Shown: positions 13,869-23,502, counted from the stretch's first letter. The stretch is DNA of 33,076 nt from a bacterium (GCA_024278215.1 JAJRTR010000055.1:1-33076); one strand, 5' to 3'. Numbers and translations are program-made. The notes: generated by a model not told the origin, from the sequence alone.

Positions 13869-15662
13869 CTTTTCACCTTTTATGTCTTTCTCATATTTTC
13901 TGCGTCTTTCTTTCAGGTATGTCGGGACAGGGACATCCCACCAGCCCATGGCAGGGCTTCCGCTGTCCGGGTATTCTCTCCATACTTTTACGTCGAGAAG
14001 TGCGGGCCTGCCGGCGCTGAGGCATCTTTTTAGCGCCACGCCGATATCCGTGCCTTTTTTTACAGTCTCCGCATAGCAACCCATCGCTTCGGCGATTGCG
14101 GCAAAACTTATATGATGAGGCTTGCCGTCGGGCGTAAGAAAATCTGTTGCGATTGCGCGATCTTCGCCGAATGCGGCCTGCTGCAAATCCTTTATGGCGA
14201 TCCAGCCCGCATTATCAAGTACGACGGTGACAGTGTTCAATCCGAGTTCGACGGCAGTCGCGAGTTCCTGCATGGTCATCATAAAATCGCCGTCGCCGAC
14301 TATGCAGATAACCTGTCGGCGCGGCTTCGCAAGTTTTACTCCGAGCGATGCGGGAAGCGCAAATCCCATTGTCGAGAATCCGCCAGATGTGATACATGTC
14401 GCGGGTTCGTAGAACGGGAACTCCTGGAGTATCTGCGCCTGCGAATTGCCGGACGCATGAACGATGAAAGCGTCGCGCGCGATATTCTCTCGTATCTCCT
14501 TGAGGGCATTTGAAATCGTCGGCTGTCCCTTATTTTTGTTCTGAAGTTTCTTTATGTGCTTGAGCCATTTATTTTTGTGCACCTGAAGTTCCTTGAAATA
14601 TTTTGTGCGCGTGTAGTCCCTGACAGCTTTTTTGCCGATGGCTTCAGCGATGGCCGCAAGCGTGAGTTTGGCGTCGCCGACGATGCCGACATCTACAGGG
14701 TAGTTCTTACCGATTTCAGTCGGATCGAGATCGATATGGATAAGTTTTGTAGGCGGGATCGAGAACGAAACGCCGTCTTTATAGCTCGAGGATGTTTCGT
14801 CGGCGAAGCGGCAACCGACAGCGAGCAGAACATCCGCGGTGGAAGTCATTTTCAGGCCGACAGTCGTTCCCTTGCTGCCCGTGTGCCATGCGTAAAGAGG
14901 ATGATCTTCAGGGAAAGCGCTTTTACCCTGCATAGTTGTCACAACGGCCGCGCCGACCGCCTCGGCGAGCTTCAGCAGTTCCTTATATGCGCGTGCAGTG
15001 TGTATGCCGCCGCCTGCGAGTATCACAGGGCGTCTGGCGGAAGTGAGCAGTCTTGCCGCGCGCGCTATGTCATCCGGGTCGGCATGCAGCGATGCTGAAG
15101 GACGTCGCGAATCGAGTTTATCGAATTCAACATCTGTCGAAGCAGCCTGCACGTCCATCGGCAGGTCGATCAGCACAGGGCCCCTGCGGCCTGTCAGCAT
15201 CTGGTTGAAAGCACGTGCTACTATCGTGGGAAGCTGACCTACGGTGTCGACTCGCCAGTATCTTTTCACTATTGGTTCGAATATTCGAGCGAAGTTTGCG
15301 TCGTGCGCGCGCTCTATTTCCTGCAGCAGGCCGTGTCCGCGCATGTGCGTGTGCGCGTCACCTGTTATAATCAGTACGGATGTCGAATCCACATAAGCCG
15401 TTGCAGCGCCGATTGCCGTATTTATCGCTCCGGGGCCTATGGAGGTGAAAACGGCAAGCGGTTTTCCTGTCACACGGTAGTAACCGTCGGCGATATGCAC
15501 CGCGCTCATCTCCTGCCTGACTTGCAGCAATTTTATTTTTTCTTCACGACCGATGAAAGCATCGGCAAGCGCGAGGCATCCGTGTCCGGGTATGCCGATA
15601 GCGTATGGCACTTCCTGTTTTATCAGATATTCGGCAATGATCTCTCCGCCAGTGAGTTCCAT
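13863..15662 (-). CDS. ThDP-dependent acetolactate-synthase-like enzyme
   Basis: Encodes 599 residues in the three-domain order of the acetohydroxyacid synthase/pyruvate oxidase family. The N-terminal domain has GIPGHG and the catalytic glutamate E51 (VRQEMSAVHIADGYYR), which activates ThDP. RRGPVLIDLPMDVQ ends that domain. A central FAD/nucleotide-type domain follows. The C-terminal ThDP motif is G456-D457-G458 running through MTMQELATAVELG to LDNAGW. It most likely joins or decarboxylates 2-keto acids. The best match by eye is the acetolactate synthase large subunit, but no small regulatory subunit (IlvN) or ilvC lies nearby, so a catabolic homologue is equally possible. Start at 15662 is set by a strong GGAGGAAATC site; the open frame extends 14 codons further without one. 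Confidence 0.82.
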   Translation of the reverse strand: MELTGGEIIAEYLIKQEVPYAIGIPGHGCLALADAFIGREEKIKLLQVRQEMSAVHIADGYYRVTGKPLAVFTSIGPGAINTAIGAATAYVDSTSVLIITGDAHTHMRGHGLLQEIERAHDANFARIFEPIVKRYWRVDTVGQLPTIVARAFNQMLTGRRGPVLIDLPMDVQAASTDVEFDKLDSRRPSASLHADPDDIARAARLLTSARRPVILAGGGIHTARAYKELLKLAEAVGAAVVTTMQGKSAFPEDHPLYAWHTGSKGTTVGLKMTSTADVLLAVGCRFADETSSSYKDGVSFSIPPTKLIHIDLDPTEIGKNYPVDVGIVGDAKLTLAAIAEAIGKKAVRDYTRTKYFKELQVHKNKWLKHIKKLQNKNKGQPTISNALKEIRENIARDAFIVHASGNSQAQILQEFPFYEPATCITSGGFSTMGFALPASLGVKLAKPRRQVICIVGDGDFMMTMQELATAVELGLNTVTVVLDNAGWIAIKDLQQAAFGEDRAIATDFLTPDGKPHHISFAAIAEAMGCYAETVKKGTDIGVALKRCLSAGRPALLDVKVWREYPDSGSPAMGWWDVPVPTYLKERRRKYEKDIKGEKL

Positions 15663-15744
15663 TGATTTCCTCCGAGGAATTTGATGGTAATGATTGTAAC
15701 TCAATAGTAATTGTTTTTACAAATTCGAATTATGAAAGTTTATT

Positions 15745-15774
15745 TTGCGGTGACGTGCGGAAATGAAATATAAT
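15745..15774 (+). promoter_or_regulatory. Candidate promoter of the gamma-carbonic-anhydrase/GlcD/HIT cluster
   Basis: TTGCGG (15745-15750), 18 bases, perfect TATAAT (15769-15774), 68 bases before the first gene. Confidence 0.5.
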
Positions 15775-15841
15775 TGTCTGCGTATGAATCGGCTGCTATG
15801 ACGATGGAAAGAAGAAACGAAATAAAACTGCCGGAGTGTGA

Positions 15842-16372
15842 ATGATGTCTATGTTCGAGTTTGAAGGGAAGAGGCCGGAAGTCGGGCGTGGGTGCTGGAT
15901 ACATGAAACAGCACAACTGATCGGCGATGTTCGGATCGGTGACGAATGTTTTATAGGCGCGGGCGCCGTTCTGCGTGGTGACTTCGGTTCAATACGTGTG
16001 GGCGACTGTTCGAGTGTGCAGGAATCATGCACGATGCACTCCCGCCCGAATGAGGTCTGTTCCGTCGGCGATAACTGCGCGATCGGACATGGCGCGGTGC
16101 TGCACGGGTGCAAGGTAGAGGACAGGTCGGTGGTCGGCATGAACAGCACAATTACCGACGGAGCCGTAATCGGCAGCGATTGCATAGTACGTGAGGCTTC
16201 ATTCGTGAAGTCCGGAACAGTTGCGCCCGACGGGTCACTTATCGCAGGCAATCCGGCACAGATAAAAGGTCCGCTGAAAGATGTGCAGATAATGATAAAA
16301 GACGCCGGTATAGCGATGTATCGTGAATTAACGAAGCGTTATGTGGAAACAGCGAAGAAAATAATATTATGA
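15842..16372 (+). CDS. Gamma-carbonic-anhydrase-like hexapeptide-repeat protein (YrdA/PaaY type)
   Basis: The protein has 176 residues, typical of the family. It is a left-handed beta-helix built from hexapeptide turns, for example AQLIGDVRIGDECFIGAGAVLRGD. The zinc-site histidines expected for gamma-carbonic anhydrases are present: His in TMHS and the pair in IGHGAVLHGC, with a helical C-terminal cap (residues about 148-176). Family members are trimeric zinc proteins; some hydrate CO2 while others act as thioesterases or have no known activity. Two ATGs in tandem (15842 and 15845) follow GGAG. It is the first of three plus-strand genes and lies 69 bases before the GlcD-type gene. Cytoplasmic. 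Confidence 0.85.
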   Translation: MMSMFEFEGKRPEVGRGCWIHETAQLIGDVRIGDECFIGAGAVLRGDFGSIRVGDCSSVQESCTMHSRPNEVCSVGDNCAIGHGAVLHGCKVEDRSVVGMNSTITDGAVIGSDCIVREASFVKSGTVAPDGSLIAGNPAQIKGPLKDVQIMIKDAGIAMYRELTKRYVETAKKIIL

Positions 16373-16441
16373 AAGAGCCGATTTCAGTATTGATGATAAT
16401 ACATATTATTGTTTTTATTATCATGTAACGGAGTAATCATA

Positions 16442-17854
16442 ATGACAAATAAGATAAGTAAATATAAAAAGACGGATAAAAGCGACGTCGAATATTTCAA
16501 AGGAATAGTCGGAGATAATTATGTAATTACAGGCGGTGATGAACTTGAGCCTTATACACATGACGAAACAGAGGACTTTGTTTTTACGCCGGAGATTGTG
16601 CTTAGGCCTGGGAGTACCGGGCAGATTTCCGAAATCATGAAGTATAGCAATGACAATAACATAGCGGTTACGCCACGGGGCGGCGGTACAGGTTTGAGCG
16701 GGGGCGCGCTGTGCGTGACAGGCGGCGTGTGTCTTGCAACAAACCGCATGAATCGCATCATGGAGATAGACACGGACAATCTCACTGCAACCGTGCAGCC
16801 GGGCGTGATAGTGGAGGAACTGCACAACGCTGTCGAGGAGAAGGAACTGATGTATCCGCCTGACCCGGCAAGCAGGGGCAGTTGCACGATAGGCGGAAAT
16901 CTCGCCGAGTGCGCGGGTGGCCCAAGGGCGCTCAAATACGGTGTAACGCGCGACTATGTGCTCGGGTTAACTGCAGTGCTTCCTGACGGAAGGATTATAC
17001 GCACCGGCGGCAAGCTTTTGAAAAACTCGACAGGTTATAATCTCACCCAGTTGCTTATCGGCTCTGAAGGTACGCTCGCCGTAATCACTGAGATAATTGT
17101 AAAACTTATACCTCTGCCCGGCTGTCATCGTACTTTGCTTGTTCCGTTTCCATCTGTTGAAGCCGCAGCTCGCGGACTGAATGCGATCTTTCTTAAAAAA
17201 ATAATCCCGTGCGCCGCGGAGTTTATGGAGCAATCGGCGATTCAAGCAGCGGAAGAGATGCTCGGCAGGTCGTTTCCTTACAGCGACTCGGCGGCGATGC
17301 TGCTTATCGAGATCGACGGTAATCACCGGGACCACCTTGATCTCGAATGTGAAATAATATGTGAAGCAGTTCTGGAAATGGGCGCCCTGGACGTACTACT
17401 CGCCGAATCGTCGGCACGTCAGAAGGAACTCTGGGACATGCGCCGTTCGATAGGCGAAGCGGTGAAAAACATATCTGCATATAAGGAAGAAGATACAGTT
17501 GTCCCCCGTGCGCAATTACCTGAATTGATGAATGCACTCAAAGTAATTTCAAAGACGCATGGTTTCACAACAATTTGCTACGGACACGCGGGAGACGGTA
17601 ATATTCATGCGAATATTATTCGTGGAGACATGGACGAACATACATGGCGAGAGCAGTTGCCCGACACGATAGCGGAAGTGCACCGCGCTGTTGTCGGGCT
17701 CGGCGGCATGATATCCGGCGAGCACGGCATCGGCTACACGCAAAAAAAATATATGCCAATAGCGATAGGCGAGACAGAAATAGAATTGATGAGAGCGATA
17801 AAAGAGGTGTTCGATCCGAAAGGGATATTAAACCCGGACAAAATACTTCCGTGA
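16442..17854 (+). CDS. glcD: FAD-linked 2-hydroxyacid oxidase, GlcD type
   Basis: Encodes 470 residues in the FAD-linked oxidase (VAO/GlcD) family. These enzymes oxidise glycolate, D-lactate or related 2-hydroxyacids to keto acids. The FAD-binding segment is PRGGGTGLSGGAL, followed by PPDPAS and GGNLAECAGGPRALKYG. The C-terminal substrate domain carries YGHAGDGNIHANI and SGEHGIGYTQKKYM, standard for the group. The ATG at 16442 has GGAG 8 bases upstream; the open frame begins 11 codons earlier without a ribosome site. In Escherichia coli GlcD works with GlcE and GlcF, but neither is adjacent here, so the partner subunits and exact substrate are unknown. The HIT gene follows after 47 bases, probably co-transcribed. 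Confidence 0.88.
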   Translation: MTNKISKYKKTDKSDVEYFKGIVGDNYVITGGDELEPYTHDETEDFVFTPEIVLRPGSTGQISEIMKYSNDNNIAVTPRGGGTGLSGGALCVTGGVCLATNRMNRIMEIDTDNLTATVQPGVIVEELHNAVEEKELMYPPDPASRGSCTIGGNLAECAGGPRALKYGVTRDYVLGLTAVLPDGRIIRTGGKLLKNSTGYNLTQLLIGSEGTLAVITEIIVKLIPLPGCHRTLLVPFPSVEAAARGLNAIFLKKIIPCAAEFMEQSAIQAAEEMLGRSFPYSDSAAMLLIEIDGNHRDHLDLECEIICEAVLEMGALDVLLAESSARQKELWDMRRSIGEAVKNISAYKEEDTVVPRAQLPELMNALKVISKTHGFTTICYGHAGDGNIHANIIRGDMDEHTWREQLPDTIAEVHRAVVGLGGMISGEHGIGYTQKKYMPIAIGETEIELMRAIKEVFDPKGILNPDKILP

Positions 17855-17901
17855 AAGTATAACTGCGTCAGCCCGGTGCTTTCCGGATTGAGGAGGAAAT
17901 T

Positions 17902-18441
17902 ATGTATAACAGGATATGGGCGCCGTGGCGCATCGAGTATATTCTGGGGGTTAAACCCGAGGATAGAGCGAAGGGTGAAACTGAAAACGAATGCGTGTTG
18001 TGCCAGGCGCATCTTGCCGGAGACGATCTCGAAAAACTCATTCTATATCGTGGCGAATTATGTTTTATTATGATGAATCTCTATCCTTACAACAGCGGGC
18101 ACATAATGATCCTGCCGTATCGCCATGCCGGATCGCTGGATGAGCTTACAGATGAAGAGTCAATTGAAATGATGATTCTGGCCAAAAGGATGCTCCCGAT
18201 TTTCTGGGAAGTGATGAGGCCGGAAGGGTTCAACCTTGGAATCAATCTGGGCCGTTGCGCCGGTGCAGGTATCATCGAGCATGTACATACACACATCGTT
18301 CCGCGCTGGAGCGGTGACGCCAACTTCATGCCTGTGCTCGGAGAAACAAAGGTTATCAGCGAACATATAACCGAGACATTTATGAAACTGAGGGAGGCGG
18401 CACAGGCCCGGTTGATGCCGACTGAAAAGAAGGCGGACTGA
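17902..18441 (+). CDS. HIT-family nucleotide hydrolase/transferase (Ap4A-phosphorylase-like)
   Basis: The protein has 179 residues. The histidine triad is H127-V-H129-T-H131-IVPRW, with the central histidine group as nucleophile on nucleotide alpha-phosphates. The N-terminal WAPWRIEYILG and a CVLCQAH segment, plus HIMILPYRHAGSL, match the longer HIT branch that includes mycobacterial Ap4A phosphorylase, rather than the short HINT proteins. It likely cleaves dinucleoside polyphosphates or adenylated substrates in the cytoplasm. A strong GAGGAGGAAATT site precedes the ATG. It is the last gene of the cluster with the carbonic-anhydrase-like and GlcD-type genes, and convergent with lysS. Confidence 0.9.
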   Translation: MYNRIWAPWRIEYILGVKPEDRAKGETENECVLCQAHLAGDDLEKLILYRGELCFIMMNLYPYNSGHIMILPYRHAGSLDELTDEESIEMMILAKRMLPIFWEVMRPEGFNLGINLGRCAGAGIIEHVHTHIVPRWSGDANFMPVLGETKVISEHITETFMKLREAAQARLMPTEKKAD

Positions 18442-18504
18442 AAACAAGGTTTCGTCATTTTACGTGGAGATAAGATGTGGAAGGAATAACTTTCAATTCA
18501 TTCA

Positions 18505-19968
18505 TTATTTTTCAGGGCGCAGCAGCGGGAAAAAGATAACGTCGCGGATAGTGGGCGAGTCGGTGAGAAGCATGACAAGCCTGTCGATGCCGATGCCGAG
18601 TCCACCGGTTGGCGGCAGGCCATATTGCAGCGCCCGAATAAAATCGTGATCTATCTCGTGTGCTTCCTCGTCGCCTGCGTCGCGCAGTTCCTGCTGGTGT
18701 TCGAAACGGCGCATCTGTTCTGTGGGATCGGTCAATTCCGTGAAAGCATTTGCAACCTCGAAGGCCGAAACAAACAATTCAAAGCGTTCTGTAAGTTCGG
18801 GGGCGTCGTCGTGCTGTCGTGCAAGGGGTGATATTTCCGTCGGGTAATCGTATACGAATGTCGGCTGCACAAGTTTTTCCTCGACAGTGAGTCCGAAAAG
18901 TTTATCTATAATCTGGCCCATGTTTAAAGAAGTATCCATCGAGATGTTTTTTTCTTCGCAGATACCGAGCAACTCGTCTTTCGTCACAGAAACAGATATG
19001 TCCACTCCACCGATTTCCCTGAACGCGTCGAACCATTTTATACGTGTCCACGGCGGCGTGAAGTCGAGTTCCTGATCCTGATAAGTAATTTTCAAAGTGC
19101 CGTGAACAGCCTGCACAGTGTCGGCAACCAAAGCCTCTGTTATGTCCATCATATCGTTGTAATCGGCGTAAGCCTGGTAGAGTTCGAGCATAGTGAACTC
19201 GGGGTTGTGTTTTGTCGAGACGCCTTCGTTTCTGAAATTGCGGTTGATCTCGAAGATTCGTTCGAAGCCGCCGACTGCGAGTCGTTTGAGATAAAGCTCG
19301 GGCGCCACACGCATGTAGAGGTCCATATCCAGCGCGTTGTGGTGCGTGGTGAAAGGCCGCGCCGCCGCGCCGCCTGGTTTCGACTGCATCATAGGTGTTT
19401 CCACTTCGAGAAAGTCCCTGTCCGCGAGAAAGTTCCTTATGTGGCGGATGATCTTCATGCGTGTTTCGAAAAGTTTTTTCACCTCACGGTTCGCAATAAG
19501 ATCGACGTATCGCTGCCTGTATCGAATCTCAACATCGCGCAGGCCGTGGAACTTCTCGGGTAGTTCGCGAAGGCTCTTTGTGAGCAGTGAAAAATCTTCC
19601 ACAAAAATCGTGATTTCGCCGGTTCGTGTTTTGAACACCTGGCCCTTAACGCCGATGATGTCGCCGATATCGAGCAGTTTGAAGATGTCGTATTTGCCTT
19701 CGGGCAACTTATTTTTCTTGAAATAGACCTGCACTCTGCCGCTGCCGTCCACCATATCCGCGAAGCTTGCCTTACCCATGTTCCGTATAGTAATCAGCCT
19801 GCCTGCCGCCGATACCGATTCTTCGTTTTTCGCTAATTTTTCCCAGTTTTCGACAATATCGCTGCATTCATGTGTCCTGTCGTAAATGCGGGCATACGGC
19901 TGCGCGCCGAGCTCTTTAAGTCGCTCTATTTTTTCATATCTCTGGGTTTTCAGATCATCTGTTTCCAT
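18505..19968 (-). CDS. lysS: Lysyl-tRNA synthetase, class II
   Basis: Encodes 487 residues, standard for bacterial LysS, which charges tRNA-Lys. The N-terminal OB-fold anticodon-binding domain (about 50-150) starts from QRYEKIERLKELG. Class II motif 2 is seen as FRNEGVSTKHNPEFTMLELY and motif 3 as GLGIGIDRLVMLLTDSPTIRD, ending FFPLLRPE as expected. The protein looks complete and active. No good Shine-Dalgarno sits next to the ATG; GGAAGAAG is about 15 bases away, so translation may depend on upstream greA. greA ends 47 bases before it on the same strand and both should be driven by the promoter at 20543-20571. A greA-lysS pair is known in other bacteria. Confidence 0.97.
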   Translation of the reverse strand: METDDLKTQRYEKIERLKELGAQPYARIYDRTHECSDIVENWEKLAKNEESVSAAGRLITIRNMGKASFADMVDGSGRVQVYFKKNKLPEGKYDIFKLLDIGDIIGVKGQVFKTRTGEITIFVEDFSLLTKSLRELPEKFHGLRDVEIRYRQRYVDLIANREVKKLFETRMKIIRHIRNFLADRDFLEVETPMMQSKPGGAAARPFTTHHNALDMDLYMRVAPELYLKRLAVGGFERIFEINRNFRNEGVSTKHNPEFTMLELYQAYADYNDMMDITEALVADTVQAVHGTLKITYQDQELDFTPPWTRIKWFDAFREIGGVDISVSVTKDELLGICEEKNISMDTSLNMGQIIDKLFGLTVEEKLVQPTFVYDYPTEISPLARQHDDAPELTERFELFVSAFEVANAFTELTDPTEQMRRFEHQQELRDAGDEEAHEIDHDFIRALQYGLPPTGGLGIGIDRLVMLLTDSPTIRDVIFFPLLRPEK

Positions 19969-20015
19969 GACGAAACAACGCTTCTTCCATAAGTTTTGGT
20001 ACTCTGTGCAATCGG

Positions 20016-20501
20016 TTATTTCTTGATATCCAGGATGAGATACTTGAGTTTACCGGTTGGAGTTTCAGCCGTTACGACCTCTCCCTTTTTTGACCTCATA
20101 AGCACGCGCCCGACCGGGCAGACGTCCGAAATGATACCCTGTGCGGGATCTGCTTCCATCGACTGAAGTATAGTGTAGGTCTCTTCCTCTTTGGTCTTAA
20201 GATTCCTGACCTGCACACGAGAGCCGATGCCGACCCTATCCGTCGGTATCTGACTCGGGGTGAGGATTTTCGCCTTGGAAAGCAGGTTGGCAAGATTGAC
20301 GATCCTGCTCTCGAGCATTGCCTGGTCTTTCTTGATCTCTTCAAACTCGGGGTCTTCCGAGACCTCGCCGCCCTTGGCGACATTCTGCATTCTCTCACGT
20401 ATTTCCGCTCTTTTGACCGTTTTCAGGCGTTCGAGTTCTTCTTCAACTTTTTTCTTGCCGTCCGGCGTCATAATCAACGCATCTTCTATCATATCAGGCA
20501 T
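20016..20501 (-). CDS. greA: Transcript cleavage factor GreA
   Basis: The protein has 161 residues, normal for GreA. It rescues backtracked RNA polymerase by stimulating cleavage of the RNA 3' end. The N-terminal coiled coil includes EELERLKTVKRAEIRERMQ and the acidic tip region SEDPEFEEIKKDQ; the acidic residues at the tip are the ones that position catalytic metal. The C-terminal FKBP-like domain runs from VGIGSRVQVRN to the end. A GGGGGT ribosome site precedes the ATG. It is the first gene of the greA-lysS unit and has the best minus-strand promoter in the window. Confidence 0.96.
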   Translation of the reverse strand: MPDMIEDALIMTPDGKKKVEEELERLKTVKRAEIRERMQNVAKGGEVSEDPEFEEIKKDQAMLESRIVNLANLLSKAKILTPSQIPTDRVGIGSRVQVRNLKTKEEETYTILQSMEADPAQGIISDVCPVGRVLMRSKKGEVVTAETPTGKLKYLILDIKK

Positions 20502-20542
20502 AGCTACCCCCTGTAGACTGTATATAAATTGTCAGAATGAAT

Positions 20543-20571
20543 ATTGTAGTCGCGGACTTTGCTATTGTCAA
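20543..20571 (-). promoter_or_regulatory. Near-consensus sigma-70-type promoter of greA-lysS
   Basis: On the minus strand: TTGACA (20571-20566), exactly 17 bases, TACAAT (20548-20543), 42 bases before the greA start. Confidence 0.8.
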
Positions 20572-20732
20572 CGAACAGGGCACGGCTTGCAGCATTTCTG
20601 AAACTTTACGCGAGACGGCAGTAATTATACACCGTCTCCGTCCACTGTTCTTGCTTCTTCCGGAGGCACCCATTTCGCAGAAACTACTTTACACAACTCA
20701 ATGCCGCCGCCCGGATATAAAACCTGCGCGTT

Positions 20733-22286
20733 TTATTTCGGCGGGTAACCTGTAATATCTCTTATATCATTATAAATACCGTGAAGCGCCGGATACATTT
20801 TCTGATAAACTTTTTCAAATAACTGCTCATAAATCCTGACATTATCGGGAATAGGATCGAACACATCGCCCGTCCCTGTCATTTGCGCGATCGCTGTTTC
20901 GAAATCGGGATGCAGGCCAAGCCCGACAGATGCGACTATGGCCGCGCCAAGCGCTGAAGTCTCATAAGTGCGGGGCCTTTCGGCCCGCATACCGAACACA
21001 TCCGCCGTTATCTGCATCGCTTCGTTGCTCTGTGACCCGCCGCCGGAAACGCGCAGTGTTTTGACTTTTGTACCGCTTCTTTTTTCTGTCTTTGCAAGGC
21101 CTTCTTTCAGAGAATATGCGAGACCTTCGAGTATCGCCCTGTATAGATGCGCGCGCTTATGCACATCGCCGAATCCGATAATCGCACCCTTTGCCTCCGG
21201 CCCCGGCGACTTCAGTCCGCCTGTCCAGAACGGCTGTAGCACAAGTCCCATCGAGCCCGGCGGGATGTCTTTAATAAGGTCGTCGAACAAAGCTTCCGCA
21301 GCCACGTTCTTCTCGTCCGCGGCGAGTGTCTCCTGCAAGCCGAACTCTTCCTTGAACCAGCTTATCATCCAGAAACCACGGAATATCTGCACCTCCGTGT
21401 TGTAATATCCCGGAATCGCGCTCGGATATGGAGGAAAGTTCGGCACGATTTCCACATATTTTTTTGTGGTTGTACAGACGGTCGCGGTAGTGCCGAAACT
21501 GAGACATGCCGTCTCGGGTGATATGCAGCCCGAGGCCAGCACTTCACATGCTTTGTCGGCGGCAGCCGCGACTACCGGCAGCCCCTCCGGTATTCCCGTT
21601 TCACCTGCCGCCTTCGCCGTTATGTTGCCGATGATAGTAACAGGTTCGACGAGTGCGGGCAATTTGTTTTTTTCTATGGGGAATAATTTCCACTTGAAAT
21701 CCGTATCCTTCGCCCACTGCTGCCGCTTGTAATCGAAAGGGACGTAGCCTATCGAGTTGCCGATTGATTCGACATATTTTCCTGTCAGCCTGTGATGGAA
21801 GAAACCCGACAGGAAAACATACTTGTGTGTCTTTTCCCATATTTCCGGCTGGTTCTGCCGTATCCAGTTCGATTCACATTCCTTGACGGCAAACTCGACG
21901 GTGTCCCACATCCCTATAGCTTTCAGGATGTAACTAAGTGCGGCGGGGGGCCAGTCGCCGAGTTGCGCTTTGCGCTGGTCGAGCCATGTTATGGCAGGGC
22001 GCAGAGGATTGCCCTCCCGGTCCAGATTGATGACGGTGGCGCGCTGTGTCGTTACGGCAACACCTTTAATTGCGTTACAGGGAATGGATGTTTTCTCGAA
22101 CATCACGCGGCACGTCTCGCACAGTACGCGCCAGTAGTACTCGGGGTCCTGCTCGGCCCAGCCGGGATGTTTTGAGAAATAGGGTTCTATCGGCGTTTTC
22201 ACCCTGTCGTGCAGTTCGCCGCGAGTGTCCACCAGTACAGACCTGATCGACTGTGTTCCCGCATCTATCGCAAGAACATATTTCAT
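20733..22286 (-). CDS. FGGY-family carbohydrate kinase
   Basis: Encodes 517 residues from the ATG at 22286 (GACGGGAACGAA upstream); the open frame starts 7 codons earlier. It phosphorylates a sugar or polyol with ATP. The N-terminal phosphate loop is DAGTQSIRSVLVD and the substrate region is AVTTQRATVINLD. The catalytic-base Asp lies in VVAAAADKACEVLASG. The C-terminal domain has the family signature RAILEGLAYSLKEGL and the adenosine-binding VSGGGSQSNEAMQ. The sequence does not settle the substrate; xylulose, ribulose and glycerol kinases all fit the family. No transport or isomerase gene is adjacent. A link with the XylF-like protein (pentose use) is possible but only speculative, as the genes are 12 kb apart. 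Confidence 0.9.
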   Translation of the reverse strand: MKYVLAIDAGTQSIRSVLVDTRGELHDRVKTPIEPYFSKHPGWAEQDPEYYWRVLCETCRVMFEKTSIPCNAIKGVAVTTQRATVINLDREGNPLRPAITWLDQRKAQLGDWPPAALSYILKAIGMWDTVEFAVKECESNWIRQNQPEIWEKTHKYVFLSGFFHHRLTGKYVESIGNSIGYVPFDYKRQQWAKDTDFKWKLFPIEKNKLPALVEPVTIIGNITAKAAGETGIPEGLPVVAAAADKACEVLASGCISPETACLSFGTTATVCTTTKKYVEIVPNFPPYPSAIPGYYNTEVQIFRGFWMISWFKEEFGLQETLAADEKNVAAEALFDDLIKDIPPGSMGLVLQPFWTGGLKSPGPEAKGAIIGFGDVHKRAHLYRAILEGLAYSLKEGLAKTEKRSGTKVKTLRVSGGGSQSNEAMQITADVFGMRAERPRTYETSALGAAIVASVGLGLHPDFETAIAQMTGTGDVFDPIPDNVRIYEQLFEKVYQKMYPALHGIYNDIRDITGYPPK

Positions 22287-22422
22287 TTCGTTCCCGTCGG
22301 TACCCATTTATGTTATTCCTGATTTTCTTCGCTGCTGTCGTTTACGACATTATTGTTCGAGAGCGAATATATTTCAACAAGCGGCTCGATCAATGCGCAA
22401 ATACATAACATTATATTTTCGA

Positions 22423-22451
22423 TTACCTATCCTTCGTAGATGATGTAAAAT
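22423..22451 (+). promoter_or_regulatory. Candidate promoter of the secreted protein gene at 22495
   Basis: TTACCT (22423-22428), 17 bases, TAAAAT (22446-22451), 43 bases before the start codon. Confidence 0.5.
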
Positions 22452-22494
22452 AGAGATGCTTATTACTTGCTGTGAACAACAAAGGACTTTGTGA

Positions 22495-23502
22495 ATGAAA
22501 AAAACATTATTAGTGATTATTACAATAGCAATTGTTTCAATATTTTCAGGCCGCGTTTATGCTGCAATGTTTTCCCTGTTGCCTGAAGCAATCACATTAA
22601 GCGAGCTCAAACCCGGCGACACATACAGTCTGGGTGGAGACGGCGGGATAACGTGGAAACTAAGCTATCATGGCCGCGACGATGTCAGAGTTGTATTCAA
22701 ATCCATCAAACCCGATCAGCCTCTCGAAGGTTATGCGCCCGTTCTGGATGCGGGATGGCTTAGACCGGAACATGCCGCATACGAAAATGTAAAGCCCGGC
22801 AGTACTATCGAAACATCAGTTGTTCTTGATCTTCCGGATGATAAAATACTCGCGGGTAAAAACTTCGTAGTCATTCTCGAAGCACGCGCGTATGACATTT
22901 CTACCGGCAAACCGACGAAGCTCGCCGACCGTTCAAAGATATTCATCAAATTCGCAGGCAGAAAGAAAGAAGACGTCGAGGATATATTACTGAATACCGA
23001 CAAAAAAAGTATAATAGAGCCTCCTGTTTCTACATCGGAACATGTCGACACAATTGCGATTGGAGACGCATCAGTTGCCGATGAGCAAATAACGCAGGCG
23101 ATTGAGAAAACAGTCGAAAGAAATTATATCAGGCTGCATCCTTACATAATCGACGCCGGAACAATCGTACCGGGAACGATTACAGAGTCTCGCAAGCCGC
23201 TTGAAATAATCAACATAGGAGAAAGCGACACTATCGTTCGCATCAAGCAGATTTCGCTCGACAAGTCGGGACTTAAAGAAAACGCTACTGGATACAAGTC
23301 GTTGCCTGATGGTGTCTTTCTTGTTTTCACCGAAAGGGAAATTGAAGTAAAAGCCGGCTGGTCGGTTGAAGTCTCGTTCTACATCGGTATCCCTGTTGTC
23401 GACGAGATTGTTTCGGGTTCGTATGCAATCGTCGTCGAGGTTTCAGATATTGCGAATCCTGAAGATAAAGCGGAATCCATTGTGAAGTTTTTGTTGAAGT
23501 AA
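22495..23502 (+). CDS. Secreted beta-rich protein of unknown function
   Basis: Encodes 335 residues with a clear signal peptide (MKKTLLVIITIAIVSIFSG, cleavage near VYA). I do not recognise the family. The mature protein appears to have two beta-sandwich-like halves. The first is about residues 32-155, from LSELKPGDTYSLGGDGGITW to FVVILEARAYD. The second is about 220-335, from IDAGTIVPGT through VEVSFYIGIP to YAIVVEVSD. An acidic linker between them contains KKEDVEDILLNTDKK. The alternating pattern and 'GTIVPG' start resemble Ig-like or DUF916-type folds. No membrane anchor or catalytic motif is seen. AAGGA precedes the ATG by about 8 bases. Probably periplasmic or surface-exposed; the role is unknown. 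Confidence 0.75.
   Translation: MKKTLLVIITIAIVSIFSGRVYAAMFSLLPEAITLSELKPGDTYSLGGDGGITWKLSYHGRDDVRVVFKSIKPDQPLEGYAPVLDAGWLRPEHAAYENVKPGSTIETSVVLDLPDDKILAGKNFVVILEARAYDISTGKPTKLADRSKIFIKFAGRKKEDVEDILLNTDKKSIIEPPVSTSEHVDTIAIGDASVADEQITQAIEKTVERNYIRLHPYIIDAGTIVPGTITESRKPLEIINIGESDTIVRIKQISLDKSGLKENATGYKSLPDGVFLVFTEREIEVKAGWSVEVSFYIGIPVVDEIVSGSYAIVVEVSDIANPEDKAESIVKFLLK

Noticed and set aside
20733-22286. Calling the FGGY kinase xylulokinase (xylB) because a XylF-like protein is present
   Set aside because: The genes are 12 kb apart with no isomerase, ATPase or permease between, and the kinase sequence does not specify the substrate.
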